NCBI RefSeq assembly: GCF_040115645.1
Contig: NC_089550.1
Coordinates: forward strand, 2,046,001 to 2,110,000
DNA: 64,000 nucleotides
Direction of reading: 5' to 3'
Source of the DNA: Euwallacea fornicatus
Lineage: Eukaryota > Arthropoda > Insecta > Coleoptera > Curculionidae
Both the position numbers and the translations under genes were made by a program. The notes under the pieces were generated by a model. It was not told where the DNA came from. It saw nothing but the letters and a program-made list of their open reading frames with translations, and did not search any database. Shown in pieces: positions 23,201 to 35,757 of this stretch (positions are counted from its first letter, which is position 1; every line of letters begins with the position of its first letter).

Positions 23201-25733
23201 GTTCTAACTAAAATGGCGCATTGAAGGAATTCAATTAAAAGTAGTTATATGTGTAAATATGCGGAGGAAGAAAACTTTAAAATCTTTCATGCTTTAGGTA
23301 TCTCATCTGCAGAGCCCTTTAGGGAGAAGTTCGCACTGTCAAAAAAAAAATTATCCAGCAAAAAAAGAACGTGGGAGGATAAATTTCTTCGTTTCTATGG
23401 GAATTACCCTTCCGATAAAGCTACCAGCGTATCAATTATTTTGAAGTATGAAGGTACTGAAAAACTTACATGTTTACCTACCATTCACTTATACGAGTAT
23501 TTTTAGATTTATGTCTAGCTTCGCTCTTTGCTGGTTTTTCTTTTGGATGCAATGCATTGCATGTTCACTCTGATTAAAACTAATAAGGTAATTGGATCAA
23601 ATCTTTCTGGGGCTTTGAATCATCCCGTCCATTGTCCCTTATTGCGTGCTTTCCCCCAAGCCCCTCTAAGTAGACACAACGTAAAAAATCTGCTTTGTAC
23701 TTATCGTTAGGTTTTTTCCAGATTTTTCTAGCAGCACTTCGTTCGGTACTTCAAGCATGTATTTCCTGTTTGTTTTAAAACGAATCGGTTTGGTGAAATT
23801 AGATTTGTTTGTTTTCGTCTAAGTCAATACCAAATTGAACTATTGTTTGTTAGGGAAACTGCTAGTAGTGTGTACGGAGGCAGCGACATAGAATAAATAG
23901 AGATTTTGTTAATTGTCAGACCGTGCAATTTCGAAAACGCGCCGTGGAGACCCAGAGATGCACGTGGCACACGTCATTTACGTCAAAATCTGCACAATTT
24001 TCTAACAATTATCCTTCAGAAACATGTAAATTATTTCGAAAACACAGCTGGCACGCCAATGGATTTTTGGGGCGGTCTCGAATACGTTAATTCGGAAAAT
24101 TTTGGATCTAGCGCCCCCAAATTCATCAAATTAATTGCTGAATTTTGGAAAATTGCGAAAATTGACTAATGCAAAAACCAGAGGCGGATAGGGCATCAAT
24201 TATCATGGCAGGAAAAATGTTCTAAAAAAATCTATATATTTTTGCTAGTTTTTTAGTTAAAGTAACTTCTGGAACTTGCGAACTTTTTAATAGTATTTTT
24301 GTAAACATGAACTATATCTCCTATAGAATCGCCAGCAAATTGGGGCAGTAGTGGACCGAGGATTAAATGAGAGGAATTTAAGAAAAAATTTAATCATTAG
24401 AAAATTGTTATACGGGCCTGCAACAGAATCAGTTTATTCCATTATACTTTTTTTTTAATCTTTGTTTCATCAGGGTCGTCCCAGAACAACCGGTTTTCAA
24501 ATATTGGTTTTAATATCATGCCAGTGCAATCATATTGATCTATCAACTTGAAGATTTTATTGAATAGAAGATTCATTTTGTGCGAAAAATATGTAGTTTA
24601 AGTCTGCAGTTAAAAAAATTTATTTAGAAGCAAGTATGATGAGTATGAAGTAAGTAAAAAAATTGAAAAATGGACATTTGCGGGCAAATTAAAAAAAATT
24701 ACTTACACGGCTTCTTGAAAGAAAGCAACGTTGGTGAAAACCAACGTAAAAATGCGGTAAAAGCCAATAAATTCTGGGAAAACCCAAAGATTCCTTGGTA
24801 GCCTTCGAAAGCTCGGAATTCTCTTTCGCTCAAAGTATATTCGGATTGTTTTTGGAATTCTAAAAGTTGAATTATCGCATTGTTCACAAATTTCTGTTTT
24901 CGACTTTTATTACTTACTCAATATTGATTGTACGTATTTCTTTACAAACGTTAAAAATTCCAAAAGCGTTTTTCAGTTTTTCAAATAGATACATACATTT
25001 CAGACGTACCTTTGCATTTGTCCTCGCACATCGGAAAGCAGGAAATGCAATTTTCTCAGGACACACTTTTAAACATAAATCGCCCTTTAACACATAATTT
25101 AATTGCAGCTCATTAAAAATGATTCATGTTGACTATTTGTACGTCGAACATATTGGAGAAATGTAAACAAAATTATATTTCAAATTTCTATTATAAAACA
25201 TTTTTGAAAAGCATTAAAAAAATTTATATTAAAATCGTAATATAACAAAAGGTCATTTTGTACAATTTTCAAAAACTAATTCCACAAAACTTACGTCACT
25301 AAATATCAATCACATTCGATACAGTACTAAAGCCTTTGTCAAGTTGTGCCACCAGCAGTAATTCAGCTCAAACTAGTGATATATCGAGAAATTGTAAGTT
25401 ACTGAGATAATTTTTTTATTGAGAACAAAAAAAAATCGTGAAAAGAAAATAAATTCAAAGCTTCAATGATTACCGACGTTTTCTACATATTCTGGGCAAC
25501 AATAAACTTCCAATGACAAAGGATTATCATTTCCCATAGATTATGACCGCGACTTCTTCCTCTAGACCAAAGTCCACCTATTCATTAACATTCAAACTTG
25601 ACCATCCCATCTTCATCAGAGTCCAAAATGAAAAAAAAACCTGAGGAAACTATCGACCAAAGTCCACATTTCAGTGCCCTCCCATTACGGTAAATGGGTG
25701 GGACTATCACCTGGAGATCGCAAAATTTGCACC
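20265..25733. other. 5.4-kb gene-free interval
   Basis: The longest gap within the first half of the OBP array. No OBP exon, transposase fragment or paired terminal repeat was recognised. A lone CACCCTGTA motif sits at about 22513. Pyrimidine-rich tracts and ordinary AT-rich DNA fill the rest. A 40-codon frame at about 20939 starts with a hydrophobic stretch but has no second exon. Confidence 0.4.
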
Positions 25734-25742
25734 TATATAAAA
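25734..25742 (+). promoter_or_regulatory. TATA box of OBP-9
   Basis: TATATAAAA, 93 bp before the OBP-9 ATG. An A-rich leader directly precedes the start codon. Confidence 0.65.
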
Positions 25743-25826
25743 GCGATATTTTTACAACAGAATTATTCATTCAAGTTATAGATTTCCTCCAGTTAAGTTC
25801 GAACTTCAAAAAAAAAAAACGTCACC

Positions 25827-28231
25827 ATGAAAACCATCATTGTTGCTGTGGCTTTGGTCGGAAGCTTGCTCTACGCCAATGTAAGTTCAGTTTTCTTGAT
25901 GACCTTTTGAGTGGTTTTATTTTGGTAAAAAATAATGGTTGTATGATTGCATAATGGTACTGTTTAAGGCACGGATATCAGTATATGTTTATTCTTATTG
26001 TAACAGCATTGTTAGAAGCAACTGAGTAATGGTTTTATGGTCAAGGCCGGGACCTGCAGTTCTTATAAATATTAGATTTTTTTGTTCGAGGTTTGAATGG
26101 ATTAATTTATCAACATTTCTAATTAAATTATCGTGTAATTGAGTTTGGAGGTATTAAAAAGTTCTAATTCGGTGCGGTAAAAAGGGAAGCTGCTTAATTG
26201 CTTTAGTTTTTTTTTCTCTTTTATGTTATTTGTGAGTAATGATAATTGCCTGGAAGAATTTTTTATTTCGGGGAAAAGCATTGAAAATTGAGAATACATA
26301 CTTGCTGAATTTTTTTCAAATGTATTTGATCATAAATATCTTCACATTCTCCTACTAATTTAATATTCTAAGTCGAAGTTTCTGATCAATTTCTTTTGCC
26401 TACGTACGCCTATGGTTGTTCGCCATTATGTCAACCTTTCTTTTCCTTTTTTTTCTTTTTTATTTATTTATTTTTTCTGTCACTAAAGTCTTCAGCCAAA
26501 TTTCCCGTGTTCCCTCCCTTTTTAATTATTTCATCTTGTTCCTCTATGTACACGTGCCCCAAGTCAACTCTTCTATTTCTAAAAGTTTACAATTTTCATT
26601 CCCTCTTGCGTCTAAACGAGCTCTTCCGTATCTGCCAAATGTCCTGCTCCCTCCAGCTAGAAAAATCTCAGAATTGTTAGTTAATTAACAACTGTCTGGT
26701 AGTTAATTAATAACTGTAATTGAACTCTAATCAATGCAAAACGGCAATAAAATCTCAGTTATTACATACGTAACGGAAATTAGCTCATGGAACCTGATAA
26801 CGCTCCGCCATACTAAAATCAGGAAATGAGCCTCAGAAGAACTGACAGCAACGCCTAATGCGACATACGGTGGTGTACGGCGGGTTGTCTGCCTATTTCC
26901 TTTCATTTGTAGTCAGACTAAAAGGGGGCGTTGCCGCTGTTGATTTTTAGTTTCCGTTTTAATTAATTTTGAAGAAATTTGATTAAGGCCACTTTGGAGG
27001 AGTATTAAAACAGGCATCCCAGTTTCCAAGCCTACACGAGTAAAATATCGATGGCCAACATAGGACCTAAATTAGTGCTATAAATGGCAATTTAAAAATT
27101 CGGTGTTTTTCTGAAATTTTAAAAATTCGACTCTCTGTATCTCAGAAAATGGTTGACCAAATTGGCCCATAAAATTCATGTAAATAGTTCTCTTAATGAG
27201 TTCTATGAGCCTAATCTGAAAGGGTTCGCAATTTCAAAAGTGCTTCTAAAATGATTTAAAACGCAGCCAAAACTTGACCAAGATTAAAAATTTTCACCCA
27301 TATCTAGCAACTCTCTGGATTTCTTTCCGTTTTCTTCCACCAAAGAAGGCGACTTCAGTTGCAATCCAGTAGTCAAAAATTGAGGGAGGTTGGTGATAAA
27401 ATCAACCCGAATGCTTTGCTCACCAGAGCGCGTTTAAATGCTTTGGAGGAACCCTTAAGACTTAGGCAAAGAATAATTCTGAAGAACATTCGTTTAATCA
27501 ATTAGCAACCTTTTCAATTATTCCTTATACAAAGACTTCATTTAGCTTTAATTGAAGGCAGAAGTAAATTACTGCTCCCAACTGCATTAGCGACTCTTGA
27601 ATTCGGTAAGAGTAGTAAAACGAACATTAAAAGTTGCAACTTTCACTCGTGATTTACCACTTGCACAAAGCGCCATTGAACATTTTCGAAAGAGAGAATA
27701 ACAGATCTCTTAATTTGAAACTTTAATCGGGGAAGATTTATATAAATGTAGGAGAACCAAAGATATCTCAATTGAGCCTAGGCGGGGTGCTTTGAGTTAA
27801 CCTGAATAGCTGCACAAAATTCTAGAATGAGTTATTCTTTTCTATTTCTGCATATTTCCATTCCTCATCTTCAGGCCGACTTAACTCCCGAACAAAAGCA
27901 AAAAATCCTGGACAATGGAAAAGCCTGCGTGAGCGAAACCGGAGTCGACACCGAGCTGATCAAAGCAGCTCGCCAGGGCAAATTCACCGAAGACGAAAAA
28001 TTGAAGGCCTTCACTTTCTGCATGTCCAAAAAGATCGGTTTCCAGAACGATGCTGGAGAAATCCAGACTGAAGTCGTCAAGCAAAAACTAGGGGGAGCCC
28101 TTGGGAACCAGGAGACGGCCAATCAGATAGCCGAGAAGTGCCTGGTGGCCCAATCCAGCCCTCAGGAGACCGCTTTCCACAGCTTCAAGTGTTACTACGA
28201 GAACACCCCCACTCATTTAACTGTATTCTAA
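25827..28231 (+). CDS. OBP-9, C-minus odorant-binding protein
   Basis: Exons 25827-25880 (signal peptide MKTIIVAVALVGSLLYAN) and 27875-28231, joined across a 1,994-nt phase-0 intron. The product has 136 residues. Four cysteines (KAC, FTFC, EKC, FKC) show C-X30-C spacing. GKFTEDEKLKAFTFC and SPQETAFHSFKC closely match OBP-8 and the six-cysteine OBP-14; alanine and glutamine stand where the second and fifth cysteines would be. The second exon is GC-richer than its surroundings. The open frame that begins at 27827 starts in intron sequence and lacks a signal peptide. AATAAA at 28275-28280. The upstream exon is the only nearby signal-peptide exon on this strand, so the long intron is likely real. 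Confidence 0.92.
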
Positions 28232-28280
28232 AATGTGAGCATGACGCAGTGTTTGTTAATAGATGCTAAGTGATAATAAA

Positions 28281-29108
28281 CTATAAGAGGTACATGATGG
28301 GTGTTTGTTTTGGGGGACTGTCTGTAGATGGGAGAGGCACGAGGCGTAAGAACAAAGTGCCCATAAATCTGAAACTTGCTCGGATCCATGGGGTCTGATA
28401 GCTCGAGGAGAATCTAATCTAAATTCAGACGTATCCTTTAAAAATTATGGCAATAATGGGTAAAATGACGTGTGGTTCTAATGCAATGGTTGTATGGTAT
28501 TTATTCAAAGTGAGGATATAGTGAGGAGAACTCACTACATCCTCAAACTTTTAAGCTCCTTAGATAGCGTGTGTTTTGAGGGATTGTTAGAATTAGTATT
28601 AATTAATCGGTCTTGTTAAATTCTAATGATAGGATAATTATATGATAGGATTATGATTCTAATGATACTCTAAGGGTAGGATGAGTTTTTAGCATTGTGT
28701 TACGTGTTGGTACATGAGGGTTGTTTTGATGCTATAATTCTCCAGGAAAAAAACAAATGGTTGAATCGGCAAATAGATGTTAAAACGTGATTTTCCTGGA
28801 TGATAACTATATTATACAGTAATGGAAATATTTCGGACTAAAAATACCCAAAAACTAATAAATATTCCACGAGTATTAAAAGCTCCCCTCAATTTTAAAT
28901 TGAATGTTTCAAAATTTCCAATATTGCGTGACGTCCTTCCTTTTATTTGAATTATTAATCCAGACTTGCGAAAGTTTTTATTGGGGAAAATCAAAATGGA
29001 TGGGAAGCGAATAATTTATTGAAGGTTTCTGGAACAATTCCTAGCTCTCGTTAGGATTCGTCCTCAAAAACAGCAGTGAATTATTCAAAATTATTTTTGT
29101 TCAATATA
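28281..29108. other. intergenic, nothing recognised
   Basis: AT-rich sequence between OBP-9 and a large palindromic element. A short local repeat of TAATGATAGGATAAT type occurs near 28620-28670. Confidence 0.35.
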
Positions 29109-29110
29109 TA

Positions 29111-30204
29111 CAGGATGTCCCATTTTTTATGGAGTTATTGAGAAATCTCGGTTACAAATAAAGGTACTGAAAAAAGGTTTACGCAATACTGTGGCACATC
29201 TTTGAAATATAAATCGTGCTGTAAACGATTTTTCAATAGGTTTCTTTGTTTTTGTAATACAAAGTGAAATTGAAATTGTTCCTTTGTAACATTTTTATTG
29301 AAGAGAACTTTGTAATTTTGAAAATTGATTCTCGTAGATTTTTTACGTAGAATTCAATGATGATATAAGATTTCTTATTCCTCTAACAATTTATGAGACA
29401 TAGACTAGACTTATCTTTTTTTTTTTTAACTCCCTGTATTTGTTGAATCTGTCGTGTTCCCTTATCGCAGCGCTTTTTAGCAACATATGACCCCATTGGT
29501 GACATTCAGAAATACGCGTAAAATACAAAAAAAAAATATTAGTTACTAATAATGTGCCTATTTAAATAGATTACATATGAAGGGTAACTGTGATAAAAAG
29601 TTCTATTTCATCGCCATGGTCCAAAAACTCCACAATTTGCTTCTAAACATAGAATAGAGTTCTTTTCTATTCTTTTTAAAGCATTTTCCATTAAAATAGC
29701 TTTTGACTGCAGACCGCTAAGGCATATTTTGTCATGGCAAGTTAAAAAATTATGTCTTTTACAACATTCAATTTAAAATTTTACGTGTATTCCTGAATCA
29801 TTCCCAATGGTGTCATAAATTGCTGAAAAGCGCTTCAAAATTGGAACGACAGATTAAAAAGATACAGAGTGTTTCGTTAAAAAAAAAAGATAAGTTAAGT
29901 GTATATCTCAAAAATGATTAGATGCATGAGAAATCTTATATTACCACTGAATTCGACGTAAAAAAATCTATGAGAATACGTTTTCAAAACTACAAAGTTC
30001 TTGTAGATTAAAAAAAATTATAGAAGAGCTCTCATAATGCAGCAATTTCACTCTGCACTTCAGAAGTGTAGAGACCTGTGGAAGAACCATTTACATCATG
30101 GTTTATTTCTCAAAATAGTACCACAGTTTTGCGTAAACCATTTTTAAGTAAGTTTATTTCGAAGCGAGATTTCTCAATAATCTTGTCATAAACAGGACAC
30201 CCTG
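29111..30204. mobile_element. 1.09-kb near-palindromic element
   Basis: The element is flanked by TA on both sides (29109-29110 and 30205-30206). The left end reads CAGGATGTCCCATTTTTTAT and the right end, reverse-complemented, CAGGGTGTCCTGTTTATGA. Inverted similarity continues far inward: GAGAAATCTCGGTTAC against GAGAAATCTCGCTTC, GGTTTACGCAATACTGTGG against GGTTTACGCAAAACTGTGG, GAACTTTGTAATTTTGAAAA against GAACTTTGTAGTTTTGAAAA, and ATGACCCCATTGG against ATGACACCATTGG. The arms are roughly 29111-29535 and 29785-30204 around an unpaired centre. There is no coding capacity. A TA target site suggests a mariner-type foldback or MITE. It ends about 210 bp downstream of the OBP-10 cleavage signal. 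Confidence 0.8.
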
Positions 30205-30494
30205 TACAAACTCCATATGTATGACTGTATGACTCTAGGGAAAGAGTTTCGGAAATAAACTGCCGGAAAAACGGAAGTTGTTCGAGTTGGAATTGTGCAT
30301 GTAACTCAACATGAAAAAGAAGGAAATTTTGCATAAAATCTAAGAAGAATTTTGTTAATATGTAAAATCAACGAGAGCAGAAATGAGTTTGACAGCTTAT
30401 CTATGATAAATGACGATTTATTACTGAACCTTTACAATACAACACATCTTGATAAATGTTAATAAATAATGCAGAATATTAAAAAAAAAAACTT

Positions 30495-30950
30495 CTACAA
30501 ATAATTGATTTTCGCCTTCTGATAAACACATTTGAAAGTATTGAAAGCTTGTAACTTCGGATCAGTATTGGACACTATACACTGCCTGACCAGTTCCCTG
30601 GCCCTTGCGTCGTCCCCTTGAAGGGCCGCCTTTAGTTTGGTCAAAATCACCTGTCTCTGTAGGGATCCTGAGTCGGTCTGAAAGCCGATTTTTTGGGCCA
30701 TACACAAAAGATACTCCTTTAACTTTTCGTCATTGGCGTAGTCTCCAATGCGGGTTTTTTGGAGGACGTTTTGGTCTACTTTAGATTTGTCTGCACATTC
30801 TCTTTGCACTTGAGCTAATTGCTTTTGCTGCCCTACAGCCACCTGGAAACGAGAATAATGATAGTAATAATTAACATTTTACATATTTTATTAAGTGCTA
30901 TTTACCTGGAGGGAAATTGCAAGGAAAATTGCTGTGAAAGCGAATTTCAT
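30495..30950 (-). CDS. OBP-10, C-minus odorant-binding protein
   Basis: Exons 30950-30906 (signal peptide MKFAFTAIFLAISLQ) and 30842-30495, with a 63-nt phase-0 intron. The product has 130 residues. Four cysteines (REC, LLC, RQC, FKC) show C-X30-C spacing. The GTG at 30842 is the first codon of exon 2, not a start. The protein shares DKSKVDQ, GFQT(D/E)SG, LQRQVIL, GDDARAR and DPKLQAFN with OBP-11 and OBP-12, so these three form one local subfamily on alternating strands. In this group the second and fifth classic cysteine positions carry Glu/Asp and Lys. AATAAA on the minus strand at 30422-30417. TATA box at 31025-31031. Confidence 0.95.
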
Positions 30951-31024
30951 CGTGGCTGAAAATCTGGATGAACCAACAGTCATAGAAGCAACTTGGTACT
31001 ACGAAGATACCAACGGCTGTTGCT

Positions 31025-31031
31025 CTTTATA
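31025..31031 (-). promoter_or_regulatory. TATA box of OBP-10
   Basis: TATAAAG on the minus strand, 75 bp before the OBP-10 ATG. Confidence 0.55.
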
Positions 31032-32403
31032 GTAACATTGGTAAATTGGATAATAGGCCTCATTGCGGCCTCATGTTACAACAATTCTTTGATTTTGTCA
31101 ATTCAAACAAAGATATTTTTGAGACAGGACAGTTATGAGTAATGGAAGGAATGAAGACTTTAGTTGATGTGCGTTGGACCGCTTTAGTCGGATTCGGAAG
31201 GTTTTTGGTGGTTTAGGGCTAGTGGCTAATAGGGTCATTGGCATTATATCGTTAAGAACAGATTGTGCTAATCTGTTTGGTCATGTGAATGGGTCATATG
31301 ACTCGAGAAAATAACATGCTTAAATTTGCCACTTACAAGATTATATTGATAACATGTAGGGAATAGAGCCTCCATTATCGTATGTAATATTCATAAGAAA
31401 TGCAAACGAGTATGTTTTCAAAGAAAATGATGAGAATCAAGCGGAAATACTCCTGGAGACTTGCCTGCCTTTTCCCAGACTCAGGAAAATCAATCGAGTT
31501 AAAGATTGGAATTAGGAGATCTGGAATATAATATAATCATTTTCAGATCTCGTTTGATTTTTCAATTTTTCCTTGAGAGCACGGAAATATTCCTTTCTTA
31601 GAACACTTAGGCGCATTGAATTTCCCGTGTTAATGCCAACAAATGATGAACAAAAAGAAAATTACTCAAAATCAAATTCGTTTTCTATTTACTTTCATGA
31701 AGTTCTTCAGACCTTCTCCAGAAATTTTCGCTCCATTTTCGTGATAAAATTTTCAGTCAGCACTGTCCTAATTCCTGATTTGCAGAAAACCGGAATTTGG
31801 ATTCAGTTGGTCCTCTTAGTTCCAGAAAAACCTCTACAGGGGTCTTATGAAATTATTCCAACTTTCTCCAGAGAATATTGTTAAGGTTGGATTGGCTGGG
31901 TATTGCAAGATAAAATTTTAGCGTATCAGCGGCACCCGTTGTTTGCAAATTCGAAAATTTAGTTTTAGATACTGTCCCGATTTCAACAAAAAATATCTGA
32001 AGCCGATTTTTTTCAAGATGGACTTTAAAACCTTTTCTAGAAAATATTAAATAAATCGATGAGTGCTATCTTTGCTTTAAAAATCACAATTTTTTAGGAG
32101 TTCTCGTTTACCCTTCGTATTAATGTTGGCAACAGTCGAAGTTGTACGGTAAGGCCCTTTTTGCTGATTGCAGAAGAGCAATTTAATTTTTCGGGGAGTA
32201 AACACAAAACGAATTATCATCGTCTTCTGGCAATGTATCAAAAATCAGATATTTCAAAAACGTCCATTAATCTCTATTTCCTAAACTCAGAATCCGGAGA
32301 TTAAAATGTGAAGCAAATTAAGTTGCGGTCAAAACCAGTTAAAACACTCTGGAAATTATAAAGAATAATACATAAGACCTATTATCCAATTGAGGAGATT
32401 TAA
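31032..32403. other. shared upstream region of OBP-10 and OBP-11
   Basis: A 1.4-kb gap between two divergently transcribed close paralogues. An open frame at 31573-31884 has no family resemblance. Shared regulation is possible but no element can be named. Confidence 0.35.
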
Positions 32404-32411
32404 TATAAAAA
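32404..32411 (+). promoter_or_regulatory. TATA box of OBP-11
   Basis: TATAAAAA, 80 bp before the OBP-11 ATG. Confidence 0.6.
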
Positions 32412-32490
32412 GAATGATCACATAACTGGGTTTTTGCAGTACCGAAAGTCACTTATTAACTACACAAGTGAACCTAAAACTTCATTCAAC

Positions 32491-33067
32491 ATGCTGAAGC
32501 TGATTTTGGCTAGCGTTCTTCTTGTGAGTTTAACCCAGGTAAAATCTCTTTTTTATTTGCGAAAAAGCCCTATTTGTACGGAAAATTGAAGCAAAGGTCT
32601 CAAGATCTTTTCTACTCCTTCGTAGCTGAACAACTCAACTACCTTCAACATTCTTCAACTAACTGTCTCTTTAATGTTCAATATCTTCTTCCTTCCTCGA
32701 AAAATGATAGGTCAACACCTTGTCCGATAAACAAAAAGAGCTGCTGATCCAGAAACACAACGAATGTGCCAACAAATCCAGAATAGACCAAACCATCCTT
32801 CAAAGGTCTCGCACTGGACAATTCCCCAACAATGATAAGCTGAAGGACCACATTTTGTGTATTGCCAAGAAAACTGACTTCCAGACTGAATCTGGAGTAT
32901 TGCAGAGACAGGTGATCTTAGCAAAAGTGAAAACTGCTCTCATGGGGGATGATGCTAGGGCCAGAAATGTAGTCAGGGAGTGCGCAACAAGTAACCCTGA
33001 CCCAAAGCTCCAAGCTTTCAATTGTTTCAAATGCATCTATGAAAAAGCTCTAATTAACCTTCTGTAA
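32491..33067 (+). CDS. OBP-11, C-minus odorant-binding protein with a fifth cysteine
   Basis: Exons 32491-32538 (signal peptide MLKLILASVLLVSLTQ) and 32711-33067, with a 172-nt phase-0 intron. The product has 134 residues. The C-minus frame cysteines lie in NEC, ILC, REC and FKC, with C-X30-C spacing. An extra cysteine sits three residues before the last one (AFNCFKC), where OBP-10 has Thr and OBP-12 has Ala. It is not at the classic fifth-cysteine position, which is eight residues away, so it is probably unpaired or pairs between molecules. Otherwise it is a close relative of OBP-10, transcribed divergently from it. AATAAA at 33106-33111. Confidence 0.95.
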
Positions 33068-33111
33068 TTGTATTTATTTGTTATTTATTTATTTACATTT
33101 CAATCAATAAA

Positions 33112-35115
33112 ACACCATCAATCGTCAAAGCTGCTGAAAGATTCATTCAAGAGTGTCTCATTCCATTTCATCAGTAAATCTTTTTTAATTGTCCTTTTGC
33201 CTTAAGATTTAAGACGCTTTGCATAAATCAAATTAAATTGGAATCGTCAGTTTTCCACCCCAAACGGCGTTAAACTTTTAGAAGAGCGCCAGGGGGCGAA
33301 TATATTTTCCAGATCCAGGCATCAGATATTCCATTTTCTTCCCATTTAGTCGTATTTTGTGTCACACGACATAAGTGGCCCAAAAACACAGCGAAAACAG
33401 ACACGTTTTTTGTCTTTTTTCCATGGTCTAATTTCATTTAGGTCAAGAAGTTTTTGCTTGTCTAGCCGTTGACCATCTTGTTTTGAAGGGTAGTTTCATA
33501 GAGTTAAGAGACTGGACATATAAAGAGGATGATAAATTTCTGTAAACGTCTTGATGCTTTTATGGACTCTTAAGGGAAAGATAAATTTCGAATATCTGAT
33601 ATGCGACTGGACATTTTTTGAAATAGTCCAGCTAACAATAACTGCGGAATTTTTAGAGACATCTAAACTTTTACGTTCCTTAACTTTTCCTTATTGGAAA
33701 GAAACCCACAGAATTTATACAAGTTTGACCTGTTTTTCTCATATTTAGGAAAAAAGTTGCAGGCAATAGGTGTCTACAGTACGAGCCAATTTTTCGAAAC
33801 GGCAAAACTCTCAAGAATCTGGAGAACGGCTAGAGTCATCCCAACCAAAGAGCAAAGTCACCTTTCTTGCGGAAAATTTTTGACAATGAAATATTACCAA
33901 GAGGGTCACTCGAAAATGCATTAAAATACAAAACTCTAGAACCTCTACTGAATTATGCAGGAACTTTATAGGGACCCAATTAGTCAACAAAACAGAACTT
34001 CAAAAACTTTTTAATTTTCCTGCAAATACGAAAATAGGAAGCCTACTTTTTACCATTTTCCAATTTGAAACATATTATCATGTAGATATGTATGTATGCG
34101 GATCAATCCACGCCACTGTCTTGGATAAACTATTTTCAAACAAAAGAGACGCATAGAAGCCAACATAAACAAGAAAAATATATTTTATTCTTTTTTCTGA
34201 TTTCTTAAAAGTTTATGTTAATTTTGGTTATTCAGTTACACCACTGTCTTACACAGACTGCTGAAGTTTATAAAGCTTCTTTCCAAGATACTCAATTTTG
34301 AAGCCATGGGCATTGCAAAAGACAGGGACGCACCAAGGACACTTAAAAAAAAGGTAGAAAATCAAAAAATGCCAACTTCGACTATTCGTATCTCTAAATT
34401 TGGAAAATTCATGATGATTTTGGAAATTAGGAATTCCTTTAAAAAAGCTTCAAGTATTGCTTGAAAATAGACAATTAATGTTTCTTATGTCGATAAATTC
34501 GTAGGGCAACACTGCAATTTCATGGAATGATGGAATTAGAAAAGTCCTTATAATGGGTCAAGCTACATTTTTCAAGCCCTGGTACTTCAATATATGGTCC
34601 AAAACCAACGGTCAAATCAAAAAACTGCACCGACGAAGGTCCAAATTATATCAAGTGCCTCTCTGAAGTAGAGTAAGCGAAAGTTCACAGGGTTCGCTAG
34701 GAGCGAATGATCACTGCTCATGGAGGTGGGTCTATATAAGAAAGACCCTACGTAAGAAAGAACTATAGATTCCTAGTATTTTTAGTATTTTGAGAGGGAT
34801 GATCGTACGGAAAAAATAGGAAGATCTCCCTTCAAGTTTGAACAAAGAAACACAAATATCTCTGGAATGGCTAAAGATATCAAATATTTATTTTTTCGAG
34901 ATTTCACTCAAGTGGTCAAATTCTTGACTGTCCGAAGAAAACAAGTCTAAGGAATCAACTCTTCCCAGCTGCCTACTACAACATAGGAATTTTTATACTT
35001 CTTTCAAACCTTTTTAGGCCCCCTTCACTCGTGTACGCTTCTCTCATCGAAAGCTCCCCTAAGAGCACGAAAAAACGTTTGAAATGAAACCGCTTCATCT
35101 ACTGATTAATGAAGA
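33112..35115. other. intergenic between convergent OBP-11 and OBP-12
   Basis: 2 kb with no recognisable gene. Open frames at 33551-33748 and 33694-33924 match nothing known. I saw no paired transposon ends. Confidence 0.4.
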
Positions 35116-35215
35116 TTTATTATTATCATCGTCAACTCTCAGCAAGTAAATAACATAAATTTTCTAGTGTTAACAAATAAATATGAACACCAAATTAATA
35201 GAACTGAGAAGTTCC

Positions 35216-35668
35216 TTACAAGAGATTGATCTGTCCCTTTTGGTAGAGACACTTGAAAGCATTGTAAGCTTGCAGTTTGGGATCGGCATTGGCAATTGCA
35301 CAGTCCTTGCTCAGCTGTTTGGCTTTGGCCTCGTTTCCACCTACGGCCTCTTTCAATTTGGCATCGATGACCTGTTTCTGGAGAGCTCCAGCGGCATTTT
35401 GGAATCCAGCTTTCTGGGAAATACAGAGGATGTGCTCCTTCAACTTGGCATCATTGGCGAAATCTCCGGTGCGAGCTTTCTGGAGAATGGCTTGGTCCAC
35501 CTTGGACTTGTCCAGGCATTCTTTGTGGTGTTGGGCCAGGAGTAGCTTCTGTTTGTCCGTCAACGAGTTGACCTAAAGACGACTCACTGAAGATTCGCTG
35601 ATTGAGGATGAATAACTTCTTACCTGGGCCAAAGTGACTAGGAAGATGGCGGCAACAATCACCTTCAT
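35216..35668 (-). CDS. OBP-12, C-minus odorant-binding protein
   Basis: Exons 35668-35624 (signal peptide MKVIVAAIFLVTLAQ) and 35572-35216, with a 51-nt phase-0 intron. The product has 133 residues. Four cysteines (KEC, ILC, KDC, FKC) are spaced C-X30-C-X40-C-X16-C. The protein is very close to OBP-11 (N.L.DKQK start, HILCI, DPKLQA.N.FKC). The coding exon is notably GC-richer than surrounding DNA, which creates long shadow frames on the plus strand (35183-35576). AATAAA on the minus strand at 35121-35116. TATA box at 35749-35757. Confidence 0.95.
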
Positions 35669-35748
35669 TTTCACTGAGTTTAAAAGATGACTAATACGGA
35701 CTGAAAATACGTAGCTTCACTACTGCACTCAACATTCAGGTTGACACC

Positions 35749-35757
35749 CTTTTTATA
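35749..35757 (-). promoter_or_regulatory. TATA box of OBP-12
   Basis: TATAAAAAG on the minus strand, 81 bp before the OBP-12 ATG. Confidence 0.65.

Noticed and set aside
35183..35576. Two long plus-strand frames
   Set aside because: They overlap the GC-rich OBP-12 exon and are its antisense shadows.
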